Below are positions 26,473 to 35,131 of a stretch of DNA of 64,000 nt, piece by piece. The DNA comes from Pseudomonas soli (GTDB lineage: Bacteria; Pseudomonadota; Gammaproteobacteria; Pseudomonadales; Pseudomonadaceae). Within the stretch, counting starts at the first letter, position 1. Every line of letters starts with the position of its first letter. Below the pieces are notes generated by a model, which was given only the letters and a program-made list of their open reading frames with translations, had not been told where the DNA came from and ran no database searches. A program made the position numbers and the translations under genes. The DNA lies in NCBI RefSeq assembly GCF_900110655.1, contig NZ_FOEQ01000011.1, positions 62,001 to 126,000 of the forward strand. Direction: 5' to 3'.

Positions 26473-27960
26473 TCAGTAGCGGATCATCACCGACTTCAGC
26501 TCCGTGAAGTCGTCGATGAAGGCCGAGCCGAACTCGCGGCCGATGCCGGACGCCTTGATGCCGCCGAACGGCACCGCCGGGTCGAGCAGGGTGTGCATGT
26601 TGACCCACAGGGTACCGGCCTGGATTTCCGGGATCAGGCGCATGGCCTTGCCCAGGTCGTTGGTCCACAGGCTTGCGCTCAGGCCGTAGGGCGAGGCGTT
26701 CATCAGGTGGATCAGTTCGTCCTCATGGTCATAGGGCAGGAAGGTCGCCACCGGGCCGAAGGTTTCCTGGTTGAGCAGGGTGTCGCTCGCGCTGTTGGCG
26801 AGAATGACAGTGGGCTCGACGAAGCAGCCCGGGCCTTCGCCAAGGCGGCCGCCATGGACGATGCGGTTACCTTCGGCGCGGGCGGTGGCGAACAGCTCGC
26901 CAAGCTTCTGCTGGTGCGGTTTGTTGGCTACAGGGCCGAACTGGGTGGTTTCGTCCAGGGGCGAACCTATCTTCAGTTGGCCCAGGCGTTGGGACAGGGC
27001 CTCGAGCAACGGGTCAAGGCGTGAGCGGTGCACGTAGAAACGCTCACCTGCGGCGCAGATCTGCCCGGAATGCAGGAAGCCGGCCTCGATGATGCCGTCC
27101 ACCGCCTTGTCGACGACGACATCGGGCAGGAACGCCACGGCGTTCTTGCCGCCCAGTTCCAGGGTAGCCCGGGTCAGCCGGGCGCCCATGGCCGCCTGGC
27201 CGACGGCGATGCCGGTGGGCACTGAGCCGGTGAACGACACCTTGTCGGTGCCTGGGTGCTCGACCAGCGCCTTGCCCACCTGGCCACCGCCGGTCAGTAC
27301 GTTGAGGGCGCCCGGAGGCAGGCCGGCCTCGCTGGCCAGTTCGGCGATGCGCAGCAGGGTCAGCGGGGTGAACTCGCTGGGCTTGAGCACGATGCTGCAG
27401 CCGGTGGTCAATGCCGAGGCCAGCTTCCACAGGGCGATCATGGTGGCGAAGTTCCACGGCACGATGCCCACCACCACCCCCACCGGCTCGCGCAGGGTAA
27501 AGGCGCTGTAGCGCTCGCCGGCGAAGGAGGGCAGCGATGGGGTGATGGTCTGGCCGGTGATCTTGGTGGCCCAGCCGGCGTAATAGCGCAGGAAGTGCGC
27601 GGCCTGCTCCACCTCGAAGGCGCGGGCGATGCCGATCAGCTTGCCCGATTGCAGGGTTTCCAGCTGGGCCAGCTCCTCGCGGTTGGCCTCCAGCAGGTCG
27701 GCCAGGCGCAACAGCACTGTGGCGCGGGCGGCGGGACTGGTGCGCGACCAGCTGGCAAACCCCTGACGTGACGATGCGACGGCGCGCTCGACATCGGCCA
27801 GGTTGGCGTCGGCGACCTGGGCGATGGCTTCGCCGTTGGCCGGGTTGTGCACGGTGATGCGGGCACCGGATTGGCTGGTCACCGTTGCGCCGTGGATGTA
27901 CAGGCCGTGGTCACGGGCGAGGAAGGCGCTGACGCTGGGGAGGAGGGGGATATCGCTCAT
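26473..27960 (-). CDS. Aldehyde dehydrogenase, phenylacetaldehyde-dehydrogenase-like
   Basis: 495 residues, full-length ALDH. Proton acceptor in L-E-L-G-G-K-N, nucleophile cysteine in G-Q-I-C-A-A-G-E-R-F, P-W-N-F-A-T-M-I-A-L-W-K and F-T-G-S-V-P-T-G. The combination W-N-F-A-T-M and C-A-A-G-E-R-F is close to FeaB/StyD phenylacetaldehyde dehydrogenases. It would oxidise an (aryl)acetaldehyde to the acid with NAD+. GGAG seven bases before ATG. First gene of the five-gene minus-strand operon and divergent from the monooxygenase gene, with a shared 231-base control region. Confidence 0.85.
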   Translation of the reverse strand: MSDIPLLPSVSAFLARDHGLYIHGATVTSQSGARITVHNPANGEAIAQVADANLADVERAVASSRQGFASWSRTSPAARATVLLRLADLLEANREELAQLETLQSGKLIGIARAFEVEQAAHFLRYYAGWATKITGQTITPSLPSFAGERYSAFTLREPVGVVVGIVPWNFATMIALWKLASALTTGCSIVLKPSEFTPLTLLRIAELASEAGLPPGALNVLTGGGQVGKALVEHPGTDKVSFTGSVPTGIAVGQAAMGARLTRATLELGGKNAVAFLPDVVVDKAVDGIIEAGFLHSGQICAAGERFYVHRSRLDPLLEALSQRLGQLKIGSPLDETTQFGPVANKPHQQKLGELFATARAEGNRIVHGGRLGEGPGCFVEPTVILANSASDTLLNQETFGPVATFLPYDHEDELIHLMNASPYGLSASLWTNDLGKAMRLIPEIQAGTLWVNMHTLLDPAVPFGGIKASGIGREFGSAFIDDFTELKSVMIRY

Positions 27961-28090
27961 GACAGGGCTCCGGATGGGCCGCAGCGGCCCGATTTGCGCA
28001 GGTTAGAGCGCGGCAAACCGGCGTTCTTGTCTGCCCATGCCAGCCACCATGACGCAGCCTGCCAGGCCCATGAAAAGTGCAATCCGAGGT

Positions 28091-28110
28091 GCGGAAGTTG
28101 CATTTTCCGC
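28091..28110. promoter_or_regulatory. Inverted repeat in the ALDH/monooxygenase divergent gap
   Basis: GCGGAA-N8-TTCCGC centred on GTTGCATT; a related AAAAGTGCAATCCG (28073-28086) sits just upstream as an imperfect direct repeat. It lies 82 bases before the monooxygenase start and 131 bases before the ALDH start. It is a candidate site for the AraC-type regulator encoded at 32387; that pairing is inference. Confidence 0.4.
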
Positions 28111-28191
28111 CTCGTCCACCGCTCCCATACTGACCCGGCATTCATCAGCGAACGCCCGCTTCCAGGCACCGTTCGCCAGGGTCCAATAACA

Positions 28192-29373
28192 ATGAGCCAG
28201 ACCATGAAAAAGCCAAACTCCCTGCTCGAAGACCTCAAGCCCCTGTTGCCGGACATCGCCGCCCGCGCCGACCAGGCCGAGCGCGAGCGCAGCGTGCCCG
28301 CCGAAAACATCGCCGCGCTCAAGGCCATCGGCCTGCACAAGGCATTCCTGCCCAGACATTACGGCGGCCTGGAAATCAGCCTGCCGCAGTTCGCCGAATG
28401 CATCGCCGCGCTGGCCGGCGCCTGTGCCAGCACCGCCTGGGCGATGAGCCTGCTGTGCACCCACAGCCACCAGCTGGCGATGTTCCCGGCACGCCTGCAG
28501 GACGAGATCTGGGGCCACGATCCGGACGCCACCGCCAGTAGCAGCATCGCCCCGTTCGGGCGTACCGAGGAAGTCGAGGGCGGCGTGCTGTTCAGTGGCG
28601 AGATGGGCTGGAGCAGCGGCTGCGACCACGCCGAGTGGGCGATCATGGGCTTTCGCCGGAGCAACCCTGAAGGCGGCCAGGACTACTGCTTCGCCGTGCT
28701 GCCGCGCAGCGACTACCAGATCCGCGACGACTGGTTTGCCGCCGGCATGCGCGCCAGTGGTAGCCGCACGCTGATCGTCGAGCGCGCCTTCGTGCCCGAA
28801 CACCGCATCCAGAAGGCCCGGGACATGATGGAGGGCCAGTCGGCGGGCTTCGGGCTGTACCCGGACAGTGCGATCTACTTCAACCCGTACCGACCGTACT
28901 TCGCCAGCGGCTTCTCCACGGTCAGCCTGGGCATCGCCGAGCGCATGCTCGAGGTCTTCAGGGACAAGACCCGCAACCGCGTACGCGCCTATACCGGCGC
29001 CGCCGTCGGCGCGGCCACCCCGGCGCTGATGCGCCTGGCCGAGTCCACCCACCAGGTGGCCGCGGCGCGGGCGCTGCTGGAAAAAAGCTGGGAGCAGATC
29101 GCCGAGTACAGCACCCGCCGTCAGTACCCGACGCGCACGGAGCTGGCCTACTGGCGCACCAACCAGGGCTACGCGGTCAAGCTGTGCATCCAGGCCGTGG
29201 ATCGGCTGATGGAGGCGGCCGGTGGTGGCGCCTGGTTTGAGGGTAACGAGCTGCAGCGGCTGTTCCGCGATGCGCACATGACCGGGGCGCATGCCTACAC
29301 CGACTATGACGTCTGCGCGCAGATCCTTGGCCGCGAGCTGATGGGGCTGGAGCCGGATCCGGCGATGACCTGA
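28192..29373 (+). CDS. Flavin-dependent monooxygenase, acyl-CoA dehydrogenase fold (HsaA/IacA-like)
   Basis: 393 residues. Group D flavin monooxygenase: acyl-CoA-dehydrogenase-like helical N domain (L-P-R-H-Y-G-G-L-E, A-C-A-S-T-A-W), central beta domain (F-S-G-E-M-G-W-S-S-G-C-D-H-A-E-W) and C-terminal four-helix bundle. The family (HsaA, IacA, HpaB-type two-component oxygenases) hydroxylates aromatic or indolic rings with reduced flavin from a partner. The partner gene follows at 29444. There is no catalytic glutamate of true acyl-CoA dehydrogenases. The start at 28192 is the likeliest; ATG at 28204 is an alternative. Confidence 0.82.
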   Translation: MSQTMKKPNSLLEDLKPLLPDIAARADQAERERSVPAENIAALKAIGLHKAFLPRHYGGLEISLPQFAECIAALAGACASTAWAMSLLCTHSHQLAMFPARLQDEIWGHDPDATASSSIAPFGRTEEVEGGVLFSGEMGWSSGCDHAEWAIMGFRRSNPEGGQDYCFAVLPRSDYQIRDDWFAAGMRASGSRTLIVERAFVPEHRIQKARDMMEGQSAGFGLYPDSAIYFNPYRPYFASGFSTVSLGIAERMLEVFRDKTRNRVRAYTGAAVGAATPALMRLAESTHQVAAARALLEKSWEQIAEYSTRRQYPTRTELAYWRTNQGYAVKLCIQAVDRLMEAAGGGAWFEGNELQRLFRDAHMTGAHAYTDYDVCAQILGRELMGLEPDPAMT

Positions 29374-29443
29374 GCTTCAACCGATGAACATCGCTGGAGC
29401 ACTGTGGGTGCGACCCAGCCCAACAACCATGATGGAGCCTTGC

Positions 29444-29956
29444 ATGTCCATTCCCTTCGATAGCCGCGCCTTTCGCCGCGCCCTGGGCAACTTCGCCACC
29501 GGCGTAACCGTGATCACCGCCAGCGACCCCTCGGGGCGCAAGGTCGGGGTCACCGCCAACAGCTTCAATTCGGTTTCCCTCGAACCACCGCTGGTGCTCT
29601 GGAGCATCGACAAGCGCTCCAGCAGCCATGCGGTGTTCGAGGCTGCCGGGCACTTTGCCGTGAATGTGCTGGCAGCCGACCAGGTCGACCTGTCCAACAC
29701 CTTCGCCCGCCCCAGCGAAGACCGCTTTGCCGGAATAGAGCACGAGACCGGCGAGGGCGGCGCGCCATTGTTGCCAGGTTGCTCGGCGCGTTTTCGCTGC
29801 GAAAAGTTCCAGCAGATCGATGGCGGTGACCACTGGATTCTCATTGGCCGGGTGCTAGCCTTCGACGACCTCGGGGGGCCGCCGCTGCTCTATCACCAAG
29901 GCGCCTATTCCAGGGTCCTGCCGCATGAGCTGATGGATCGCTGCGTGCAGGGGTAA
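29444..29956 (+). CDS. Flavin reductase, partner of the monooxygenase
   Basis: 170 residues. Flavin-reductase domain of the HsaB/HpaC split-barrel type: F-R-R-A-L-G-N-F-A-T-G-V-T-V-I-T-A, G-V-T-A-N-S-F-N-S-V-S-L-E-P-P-L-V-L-W, and H-F-A-V-N-V-L. It reduces FMN or FAD with NAD(P)H and hands it to the oxygenase encoded 71 bases upstream. The start at 29444 has GGAG seven bases upstream; ATG at 29432 is possible. Strong two-component pairing by order and family. Confidence 0.88.
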   Translation: MSIPFDSRAFRRALGNFATGVTVITASDPSGRKVGVTANSFNSVSLEPPLVLWSIDKRSSSHAVFEAAGHFAVNVLAADQVDLSNTFARPSEDRFAGIEHETGEGGAPLLPGCSARFRCEKFQQIDGGDHWILIGRVLAFDDLGGPPLLYHQGAYSRVLPHELMDRCVQG

Positions 29957-29985
29957 CTGCGTCGAGGTGTTCGACGCCAGTGTTG

Positions 29986-30008
29986 CAGTGCCTCGAAATC
30001 GAGCGCTG
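29986..30008 (+). terminator. Hairpin after the flavin reductase gene
   Basis: CAGTGCCTCGA facing TCGAGCGCTG around an AA turn, about 10 bp with one G-U pair, 30 bases after the reductase stop. Likely transcription end for the oxygenase pair, though it lacks a clear U-tract. Confidence 0.4.
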
Positions 30009-30176
30009 CAAGGCTATCGCCTGGCACCTGGCAACACGGATCAAGGTTAGCGGCAGGCAGTGGCAAGACCTGCCTGGGTGGAGGCCGCAAAGTGACGGGG
30101 CAGACCCGGCGCACGCCAGCACTTGCGGCGCGCCGGGTAAGCGGTCATCTTTCTCTCGTCCACCCAGGGCCCACCC

Positions 30177-31676
30177 ATGACAACCAATAATAAGCTCACC
30201 GAGCACCTGAACCGCGGCAGCGTCGGCTTCCCCACCGCGCTGGCCAGCACCGTCGGCCTGATCATGGCCAGCCCGGTGATCCTCACCGCGACCATGGGGT
30301 TCGGCATCGGCGGCAGCGCCTTCGCCGTGGCCATGCTGATCGCCGCAGTGATGATGCTGGCGCAATCGACCACCTTCGCCGAGGCGGCGGCGATCCTGCC
30401 CACCACCGGCTCCGTCTACGACTACATCAACTGCGGCCTGGGCCGCTTCTTCGCCATCACCGGCACCCTGTCGGCGTACCTGATCGTGCATGTATTCGCC
30501 GGCACCGCCGAGACCATCCTTTCCGGGGTCATGGCCCTGGTGAACTTCGAACATCTCAACACCCTGGCCGAGTCGGCCGGCGGCTCCTGGCTGCTGGGGG
30601 TGGGTTTCGTGCTGGTGTTCGGCGTGCTCAACGCCTTTGGCGTGAGCGCCTTCGGTCGCGCCGAGGTGGTGCTGACCTTCGGCATGTGGACCACGCTGAT
30701 GGTGTTCGGCGTGCTCGGCCTGATCGCCGCGCCCGCCGTCGAGCTGGAAGGGCCGTTCGGCGTGTCGCTGGTCGGCACCGACCTGATGACCATCCTGTCG
30801 CTGGTGGGCATGGCCATGTTCATGTTCGTCGGTTGCGAGTTCGTTACCCCCTTGGCCCCGGAATTGCGCCGTTCGGCCTGGGTGATGCCCAAGGCCATGG
30901 CGCTGGGGTTGTTCGGCGTGGCCAGTTGCATGTTCATCTATGGCGCGGCGATGAAGCGGCAGGTGGAAAACGTGGTGCTCGATGCCGCCAGCGGCGTGCA
31001 CCTGCTGGACACCCCCATGGCCATCCCGCGTTTCGCCGAGCAGGTGATGGGCGATATCGGCCCGGTGTGGCTGGGCATCGGCTTCCTCTTCGCCGGCGCT
31101 GCCACCATCAACACGCTGATGGCCGGGGTGCCGCGGATTCTCTACGGCATGGCGGTGGATGGGGCATTGCCCAAGGTGTTCACCTACCTGCACCCGCGCT
31201 TCAAGACCCCGCTGCTGTGCATCCTGGTAGTGGCGCTGATCCCCTGCCTGCATGCCTGGTACCTGGGGGGCAACACCGACAACATTCTGCACCTGGTGTT
31301 GGCGGCGGTATGCGCCTGGAGCACCGCGTACCTGCTGGTGACCCTGTCGGTGGTGATCCTGCGCATCCGTCGCCCGGACCTGCCGCGGGCCTATCGCTCG
31401 CCGCTGTTCCCGCTGCCGCAGATCGTCTCCAGCATCGGCATCCTGCTGGGCATGTGGTTCATCACCCCGCCGGGCATGAACCCGGCCGATGTGTATGTGC
31501 CGTTCGCCGTGATGCTTGGCGCCACCGCCGTCTACGCGCTGTTCTGGACGTTGTGCGTGCAGAAGGTCAACCCGTTCCGGCCTGCCAGGGTCGAGGATGT
31601 GCTGGAGAAGGAATTCGCCGCTGAGCCCGGTCAACCTCATAGCGAGCAGGTGCGCCATGTCGGCAAGCTGGCTTGA
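30177..31676 (+). CDS. APC-superfamily amino-acid/amine permease
   Basis: 499 residues and about twelve membrane helices. The first helix region has the broken-helix motif G-L-I-M-A-S-P-V-I-L-T-A-T-M-G-F-G-I-G, and F-A-E-A-A-A-I-L-P-T-T-G-S-V-Y-D-Y follows, as in APC transporters for amino acids and amines. It is the probable importer of the substrate for the surrounding oxidative genes. Preceded by a 220-base gap with a terminator-like hairpin. Its 3' end overlaps the DUF3156 gene by 20 bases. Substrate unknown. Confidence 0.82.
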   Translation: MTTNNKLTEHLNRGSVGFPTALASTVGLIMASPVILTATMGFGIGGSAFAVAMLIAAVMMLAQSTTFAEAAAILPTTGSVYDYINCGLGRFFAITGTLSAYLIVHVFAGTAETILSGVMALVNFEHLNTLAESAGGSWLLGVGFVLVFGVLNAFGVSAFGRAEVVLTFGMWTTLMVFGVLGLIAAPAVELEGPFGVSLVGTDLMTILSLVGMAMFMFVGCEFVTPLAPELRRSAWVMPKAMALGLFGVASCMFIYGAAMKRQVENVVLDAASGVHLLDTPMAIPRFAEQVMGDIGPVWLGIGFLFAGAATINTLMAGVPRILYGMAVDGALPKVFTYLHPRFKTPLLCILVVALIPCLHAWYLGGNTDNILHLVLAAVCAWSTAYLLVTLSVVILRIRRPDLPRAYRSPLFPLPQIVSSIGILLGMWFITPPGMNPADVYVPFAVMLGATAVYALFWTLCVQKVNPFRPARVEDVLEKEFAAEPGQPHSEQVRHVGKLA

Positions 31677-32220
31677 GCGCCTGAGCGGGCCACGCGCTCC
31701 GGCAGGGTATCGGCCTGGGGCGACCCTGGCGCGTCTGGGGCGCAACCTCGGATTGGCGGATTTGCAATCCGCAGCATCCTTTACCTACCGCGAGGATGGT
31801 CCGCGTATCGAGGTGCGTGAGCGCACCGAAAGCCACCTGCTGATGCACCTGGTGATGTGCGAATTCATCCTGCGCGTGCCAGCCAGTGGCCAGGGCACGC
31901 TGCGCGCCGAACTGCACCACACCGGCATGCTGCGGCGCAGCGGGCTGGGCTGTCGCCTGCGCGGCGGTGATCCGCTATTGTTCAAAGCGCTCGAGGCGCG
32001 CCTGGTAGAGGTGCAGACCGTCCTGATGCCCTTGGACTTCAAGCGATTGGCCATCGACTGCAATGACGGCCAGTGGCGGGTGACCCTGGAGCACATGGGC
32101 GCCAGCGAGGTGGTCAACCGGATGCCGGCGCTGCGCCGTTACATTCCCCTCACAACCGAACAGCGCCACCATCTCTGGCTGGCGTTCGACGGGTTGGCGT
32201 ACACCCTGCGCGACCTCTGA
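31657..32220 (+). CDS. DUF3156 family protein
   Basis: 187 residues, soluble, no signal. The pattern S-G-P-R-A-P-A-G-Y-R-P-G, V-R-E-R-T-E-S-H-L-L-M-H-L-V, L-H-H-T-G-M-L-R-R-S-G and L-E-H-M-G-A-S-E-V-V-N-R-M-P matches Pseudomonas DUF3156 proteins, which I recall next to APC permeases. No function is known. It overlaps the permease gene by 20 bases, with GCAGG seven bases before its ATG, so translational coupling is likely and a role with the permease plausible. Confidence 0.7.
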   Translation: MSASWLERLSGPRAPAGYRPGATLARLGRNLGLADLQSAASFTYREDGPRIEVRERTESHLLMHLVMCEFILRVPASGQGTLRAELHHTGMLRRSGLGCRLRGGDPLLFKALEARLVEVQTVLMPLDFKRLAIDCNDGQWRVTLEHMGASEVVNRMPALRRYIPLTTEQRHHLWLAFDGLAYTLRDL

Positions 32221-32224
32221 ATCC

Positions 32225-32309
32225 TGTAGGAGCGGCTTTAGCCGCGATCACCCGCAAAGCGGGTGCCAGGCACCGCGACACCTGCATCGCGGCTGAAGCC
32301 GCTCCTGCA
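32225..32309. repeat. Inverted repeat, GTAGGAGCGGCTTTAGCCGC type
   Basis: TGTAGGAGCGGCTTTAGCC facing GGCTGAAGCCGCTCCTGCA, with an inner CCCGC-AAA-GCGGG hairpin (32251-32263). It is a pseudomonad repeat pair after the DUF3156 stop and should end the permease transcript. Confidence 0.75.
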
Positions 32310-32331
32310 AGAGATGACAGTTGTACGTTCA

Positions 32332-32349
32332 TTGATAACATGTTAACAA
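32332..32349. promoter_or_regulatory. Palindrome upstream of the FeaR-like gene
   Basis: TTGATAACATGTTAACAA, palindromic at 16 of 18 positions, 38 bases before the regulator's ATG. Its AT-rich content and position suit an operator overlapping the promoter. The binding protein is unknown; AraC regulators usually use direct repeats, so another factor may bind. Confidence 0.4.
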
Positions 32350-32386
32350 TTGCTCCATAACAACAACCGTTGCTGTGGAGGTCGCC

Positions 32387-33352
32387 ATGCCCCAGCCCGC
32401 TTCAGTGCACAGCGCAAGCCCGGCCCAGGACGGCCTGGAGCGCTGGACGACGGCCATGCAGAAAGTCTGCGGCCAGTTCCAGACCGAACTTGCCTTCAAC
32501 CGCTCGCTGTTCATCGGCGAGATCACCACCTTCAACCGCGCCGGTCTGGCCCTGGCCAACCTGCGCACCAACGCTGGCAATATCCGCCGCCTGGGCGACA
32601 ACCCCGACCGTGACGACGACCAGCATTGCTTCCTGGTCAGCCAGCGCATGGGCTACTCGCAAATCACCCAGGGCGGCGCGAGCATCCAGCTTTCGCCAGG
32701 CGAGCTGCTGTTGATGGATTCGGTGGGCCCGTGCGAGATCACTCCATTCGGCCTGATCGAGCATATTTCGCTGTCACTGTCCCGCGAGCAGGTGCGCAAG
32801 CATCTTGCGAAGCAGGGCGCGACCTTCGGCAAGATCTCTTCGACCAACGCCTGCGGGCGCATGCTGCACCTGCTGATGGACCAGCTGTGCCGTGAAGGCG
32901 ACGAGGCCGGGGCAACCCAGGGCGAGGCGCTGCAGGCCGCGTTCATCGCCCTGCTGGAGCCGGGCTTCGAGCACGCTGATGACAACCCCGGCTCGCTGGC
33001 CGGGCTCGGCGGTGTCAGCCTGCGCGGCTATGTGCAGAAGGTCATCGACGAGTCGCTGGGCCAGCCTGGGTTGACCCCGGCGAACCTGGCGGAGCGCCTG
33101 AGCATTTCGGTGCGCCACCTGTACCGGTTGTTCGAAGAGGAGGGCGATAGCGTGTGTCGGTATATCCAGCGCTCGCGGCTCAAGCGCAGCGCCGATGATC
33201 TGTCCAACCCGTTCCTCAAGCGCGAGTCGATCACCTCGATCGCCTACAAGTGGGGCTTCACCGACTCGGCGCATTTCAGCCGGGCGTTCAAGAAGCAGTT
33301 CGAACAGTCGCCGAAGGATTTCAGGGCCATGGCGTTGACGGCAGGGCGCTAA
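32387..33352 (+). CDS. AraC-family regulator, FeaR-like
   Basis: 321 residues. N-terminal AraC_binding_2-type sensor domain (about 20-190) and a C-terminal AraC helix-turn-helix pair (L-A-E-R-L-S-I-S-V-R-H-L-Y-R-L-F and S-I-A-Y-K-W-G-F-T-D-S-A-H-F-S-R-A-F). The layout matches FeaR, activator of phenylethylamine/tyramine oxidation genes in E. coli. GGAGG lies five bases before the ATG at 32387. It is the most likely controller of the flanking ALDH, monooxygenase and permease genes. A near-perfect palindrome lies 38-55 bases upstream. Confidence 0.82.
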   Translation: MPQPASVHSASPAQDGLERWTTAMQKVCGQFQTELAFNRSLFIGEITTFNRAGLALANLRTNAGNIRRLGDNPDRDDDQHCFLVSQRMGYSQITQGGASIQLSPGELLLMDSVGPCEITPFGLIEHISLSLSREQVRKHLAKQGATFGKISSTNACGRMLHLLMDQLCREGDEAGATQGEALQAAFIALLEPGFEHADDNPGSLAGLGGVSLRGYVQKVIDESLGQPGLTPANLAERLSISVRHLYRLFEEEGDSVCRYIQRSRLKRSADDLSNPFLKRESITSIAYKWGFTDSAHFSRAFKKQFEQSPKDFRAMALTAGR

Positions 33353-33356
33353 AAGC

Positions 33357-33420
33357 ATCGCCGGCAAGCCGGCTCCCACAGGTTATGCGTTCCCTGTGGA
33401 AGCCAGCTTGCCGGCGAAGC
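33357..33420. repeat. Inverted REP pair, GCCGGCAAGCCGGCT type
   Basis: CATCGCCGGCAAGCCGGC followed by TCCCACAGG, facing CCTGTGGAAGCCAGCTTGCC with GGCG. Same family as the pair at 15889-15959. It separates the convergent regulator and cupin genes. Confidence 0.8.
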
Positions 33421-33436
33421 GGTCGCGAGGATGTAA

Positions 33437-33802
33437 TCAGGCTAGCGCAAGGTAATGCTTCACAAAGGTCTCGCTCAGCACCTCCCACAGCACCGGCGTG
33501 CCCTTGGTCACGAACCAGGCATCACCCGCTTTGTAGCGCGTCACCTGCCCGGTGGATTCATCGGTCAGCTGAATCTCGCCGGTCACGATCACCGCCTGCT
33601 CGTTGAACGGATAGACCATGCGGAACTTGCCCTGGGTGGTGCCGAAATAGGCACTGCTGACCGGGTCGGTCGGGGCGCCGTGGGTCATCTTGCCGTAGCA
33701 CTTGACCTCGCCTTCGAGGATGGTCGAGCCAAGGTCGGCAACGGTGCCCCAGGCGTCGAGTTCGGACAGCTGCACACCCTGGCGGACGGCGGTGAGGGTC
33801 AT
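33437..33802 (-). CDS. Small cupin-domain protein
   Basis: 121 residues. Single cupin barrel of the EutQ/DUF861 (Cupin_3) kind: G-E-V-K-C-Y-G, V-Y-P-F-N-E-Q-A-V-I-V-T-G-E-I-Q-L, Y-K-A-G-D-A-W-F-V-T-K-G-T-P-V-L-W-E-V. Possible metal or small-molecule binding; no defined reaction. AGGAG seven bases before the ATG at 33802. It follows the FAD oxidoreductase gene by 30 bases in the same direction. Such cupins often accompany amine oxidases of the PuuB/DadA type. Confidence 0.75.
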   Translation of the reverse strand: MTLTAVRQGVQLSELDAWGTVADLGSTILEGEVKCYGKMTHGAPTDPVSSAYFGTTQGKFRMVYPFNEQAVIVTGEIQLTDESTGQVTRYKAGDAWFVTKGTPVLWEVLSETFVKHYLALA

Positions 33803-33832
33803 GGTGGTTCTCCTGGTCTTGTTCAAAAGGAA

Positions 33833-35131
33833 TCAACGGCGGCCGTTGAAGAAGCCCGACAGCTGATGCACGGTCTTGCCTGCGGTCAGCAGCAGAGGGC
33901 GGATATGGTCCTTGCCGAGGATGCGCGCGTGCTTGACCGAACTGATCAGGTCGTAGCGGGCCGAGCCTTCGCTCATGCCCTCGGCGAGGATCTTGCAGAT
34001 GATGTGACTGGGGGTGACGCCAAAGCCCGAGTAGCCCTGCACGTAGAACGCGTTGGGGCGGTTGCTCAGGGTGCCGATCTGCGGGAACAGGTTGGCGCTG
34101 GTGGCCATCGGTCCGCCCCAGGCCAGGTCGATGCGCACGTCCTTGAGGTAGGGGAAGATCTTCAGCATCAGGTTGCGATTCCAGGCCTTGAGGTCCTTGG
34201 GGATGTGCTCCACGAACGGCGTGGCGGCACCGAACAGCAGGCGGTTCTCGCGGGTGACGCGGTAGTAGTCGATCACCGGGCGGATATCGCTGTAGGCGCC
34301 GCGGATCGGGCTGATGCGCTGGATGAGCTCGTCCGATAGTGGCTCGGTCATCAACTGGAAGGCATAGGTGTTGACGGTGCGCGCATGCAGTTCGGGTTCG
34401 AGCTTGTTGAGGAAGCTGTCGCAGGCCCACAGCAGCTTGCTGGCCTTGACCGAGCCGCGCCCGGTGCGCACGGTGATGCGCTCGCCGTAGTGCACCTCCA
34501 GCGCCGGGCTGTGCTCGAAGATCCGCGCACCGTGGCCGACCAGGGCCTGGGCCTCGCCAAGCAGCAGGTTCAGCGAATGCACGTGGCCTCCGCCCATGTG
34601 CAGCAGGGCGCTGCTGTAGGCGTCGGAGCCGATGATCTGCCTGACCTCCGAGCCGCCGAGGAAGCGGATCTCGTCCTTGCCGTTGATGGCTTTGAAGTCT
34701 TTCTCCCAAGCGCGCAGGGTCTTTTCCTGGCGGGCGTTGAAGCCCATGTAGCCGTAGCCGTGGCAGAAGTCGGCGTCGATCTGGTAGCGGGCGATGCGCG
34801 CCTTGATGATGCCGGCGCCCAGCTCGCTGATCTCGAAGATCTCGCGCAGGCCTTGATCGCCCACACTGCTCTTGATCTTCTCCAGGTCGTGGCCGATGCC
34901 GGCCATGATCTGCCCGCCATTGCGCCCGGTGCCGCCGAAGCCCAGGTAGCGGGCCTCGAGCACGACGACATTGGTGATGCCTTGCTCGGCCAGTTCCAGG
35001 GCGGTGTTGATGCCCGAGAAACCGCCGCCGATCACCACGACATCGGCTTCGATGTCGCTTTCCAGGGTGGGGAAGCTGAGGTTGTACTTCTTGGTGGCGG
35101 TGTAGTACGTCGGCGTTTCGATGTTGATCAT
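33833..35131 (-). CDS. FAD-dependent amine oxidoreductase, PuuB-like
   Basis: 432 residues. DAO-family flavoenzyme: Rossmann G-G-G-F-S-G-I-N-T-A-L-E-L-A at about residue 35, then the G-R-N-G-G-Q signature and C-terminal G-Y-S-G-F-G-V-T. This is the pattern of gamma-glutamylputrescine oxidase and relatives, which oxidise a primary or secondary amine to an aldehyde. The aldehyde could feed the ALDH at 26473. The start M-I-N-I-E-T-P at 35131 is the family-like one; the frame stays open 70 codons further upstream, without recognisable homology. Confidence 0.82.
   Translation of the reverse strand: MINIETPTYYTATKKYNLSFPTLESDIEADVVVIGGGFSGINTALELAEQGITNVVVLEARYLGFGGTGRNGGQIMAGIGHDLEKIKSSVGDQGLREIFEISELGAGIIKARIARYQIDADFCHGYGYMGFNARQEKTLRAWEKDFKAINGKDEIRFLGGSEVRQIIGSDAYSSALLHMGGGHVHSLNLLLGEAQALVGHGARIFEHSPALEVHYGERITVRTGRGSVKASKLLWACDSFLNKLEPELHARTVNTYAFQLMTEPLSDELIQRISPIRGAYSDIRPVIDYYRVTRENRLLFGAATPFVEHIPKDLKAWNRNLMLKIFPYLKDVRIDLAWGGPMATSANLFPQIGTLSNRPNAFYVQGYSGFGVTPSHIICKILAEGMSEGSARYDLISSVKHARILGKDHIRPLLLTAGKTVHQLSGFFNGRR

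Noticed and set aside
28192..29373. Acyl-CoA dehydrogenase of fatty-acid oxidation
   Set aside because: It has the fold but is followed by its own flavin reductase and lacks CoA-pathway neighbours and the catalytic base motif, so a flavin monooxygenase fits better.
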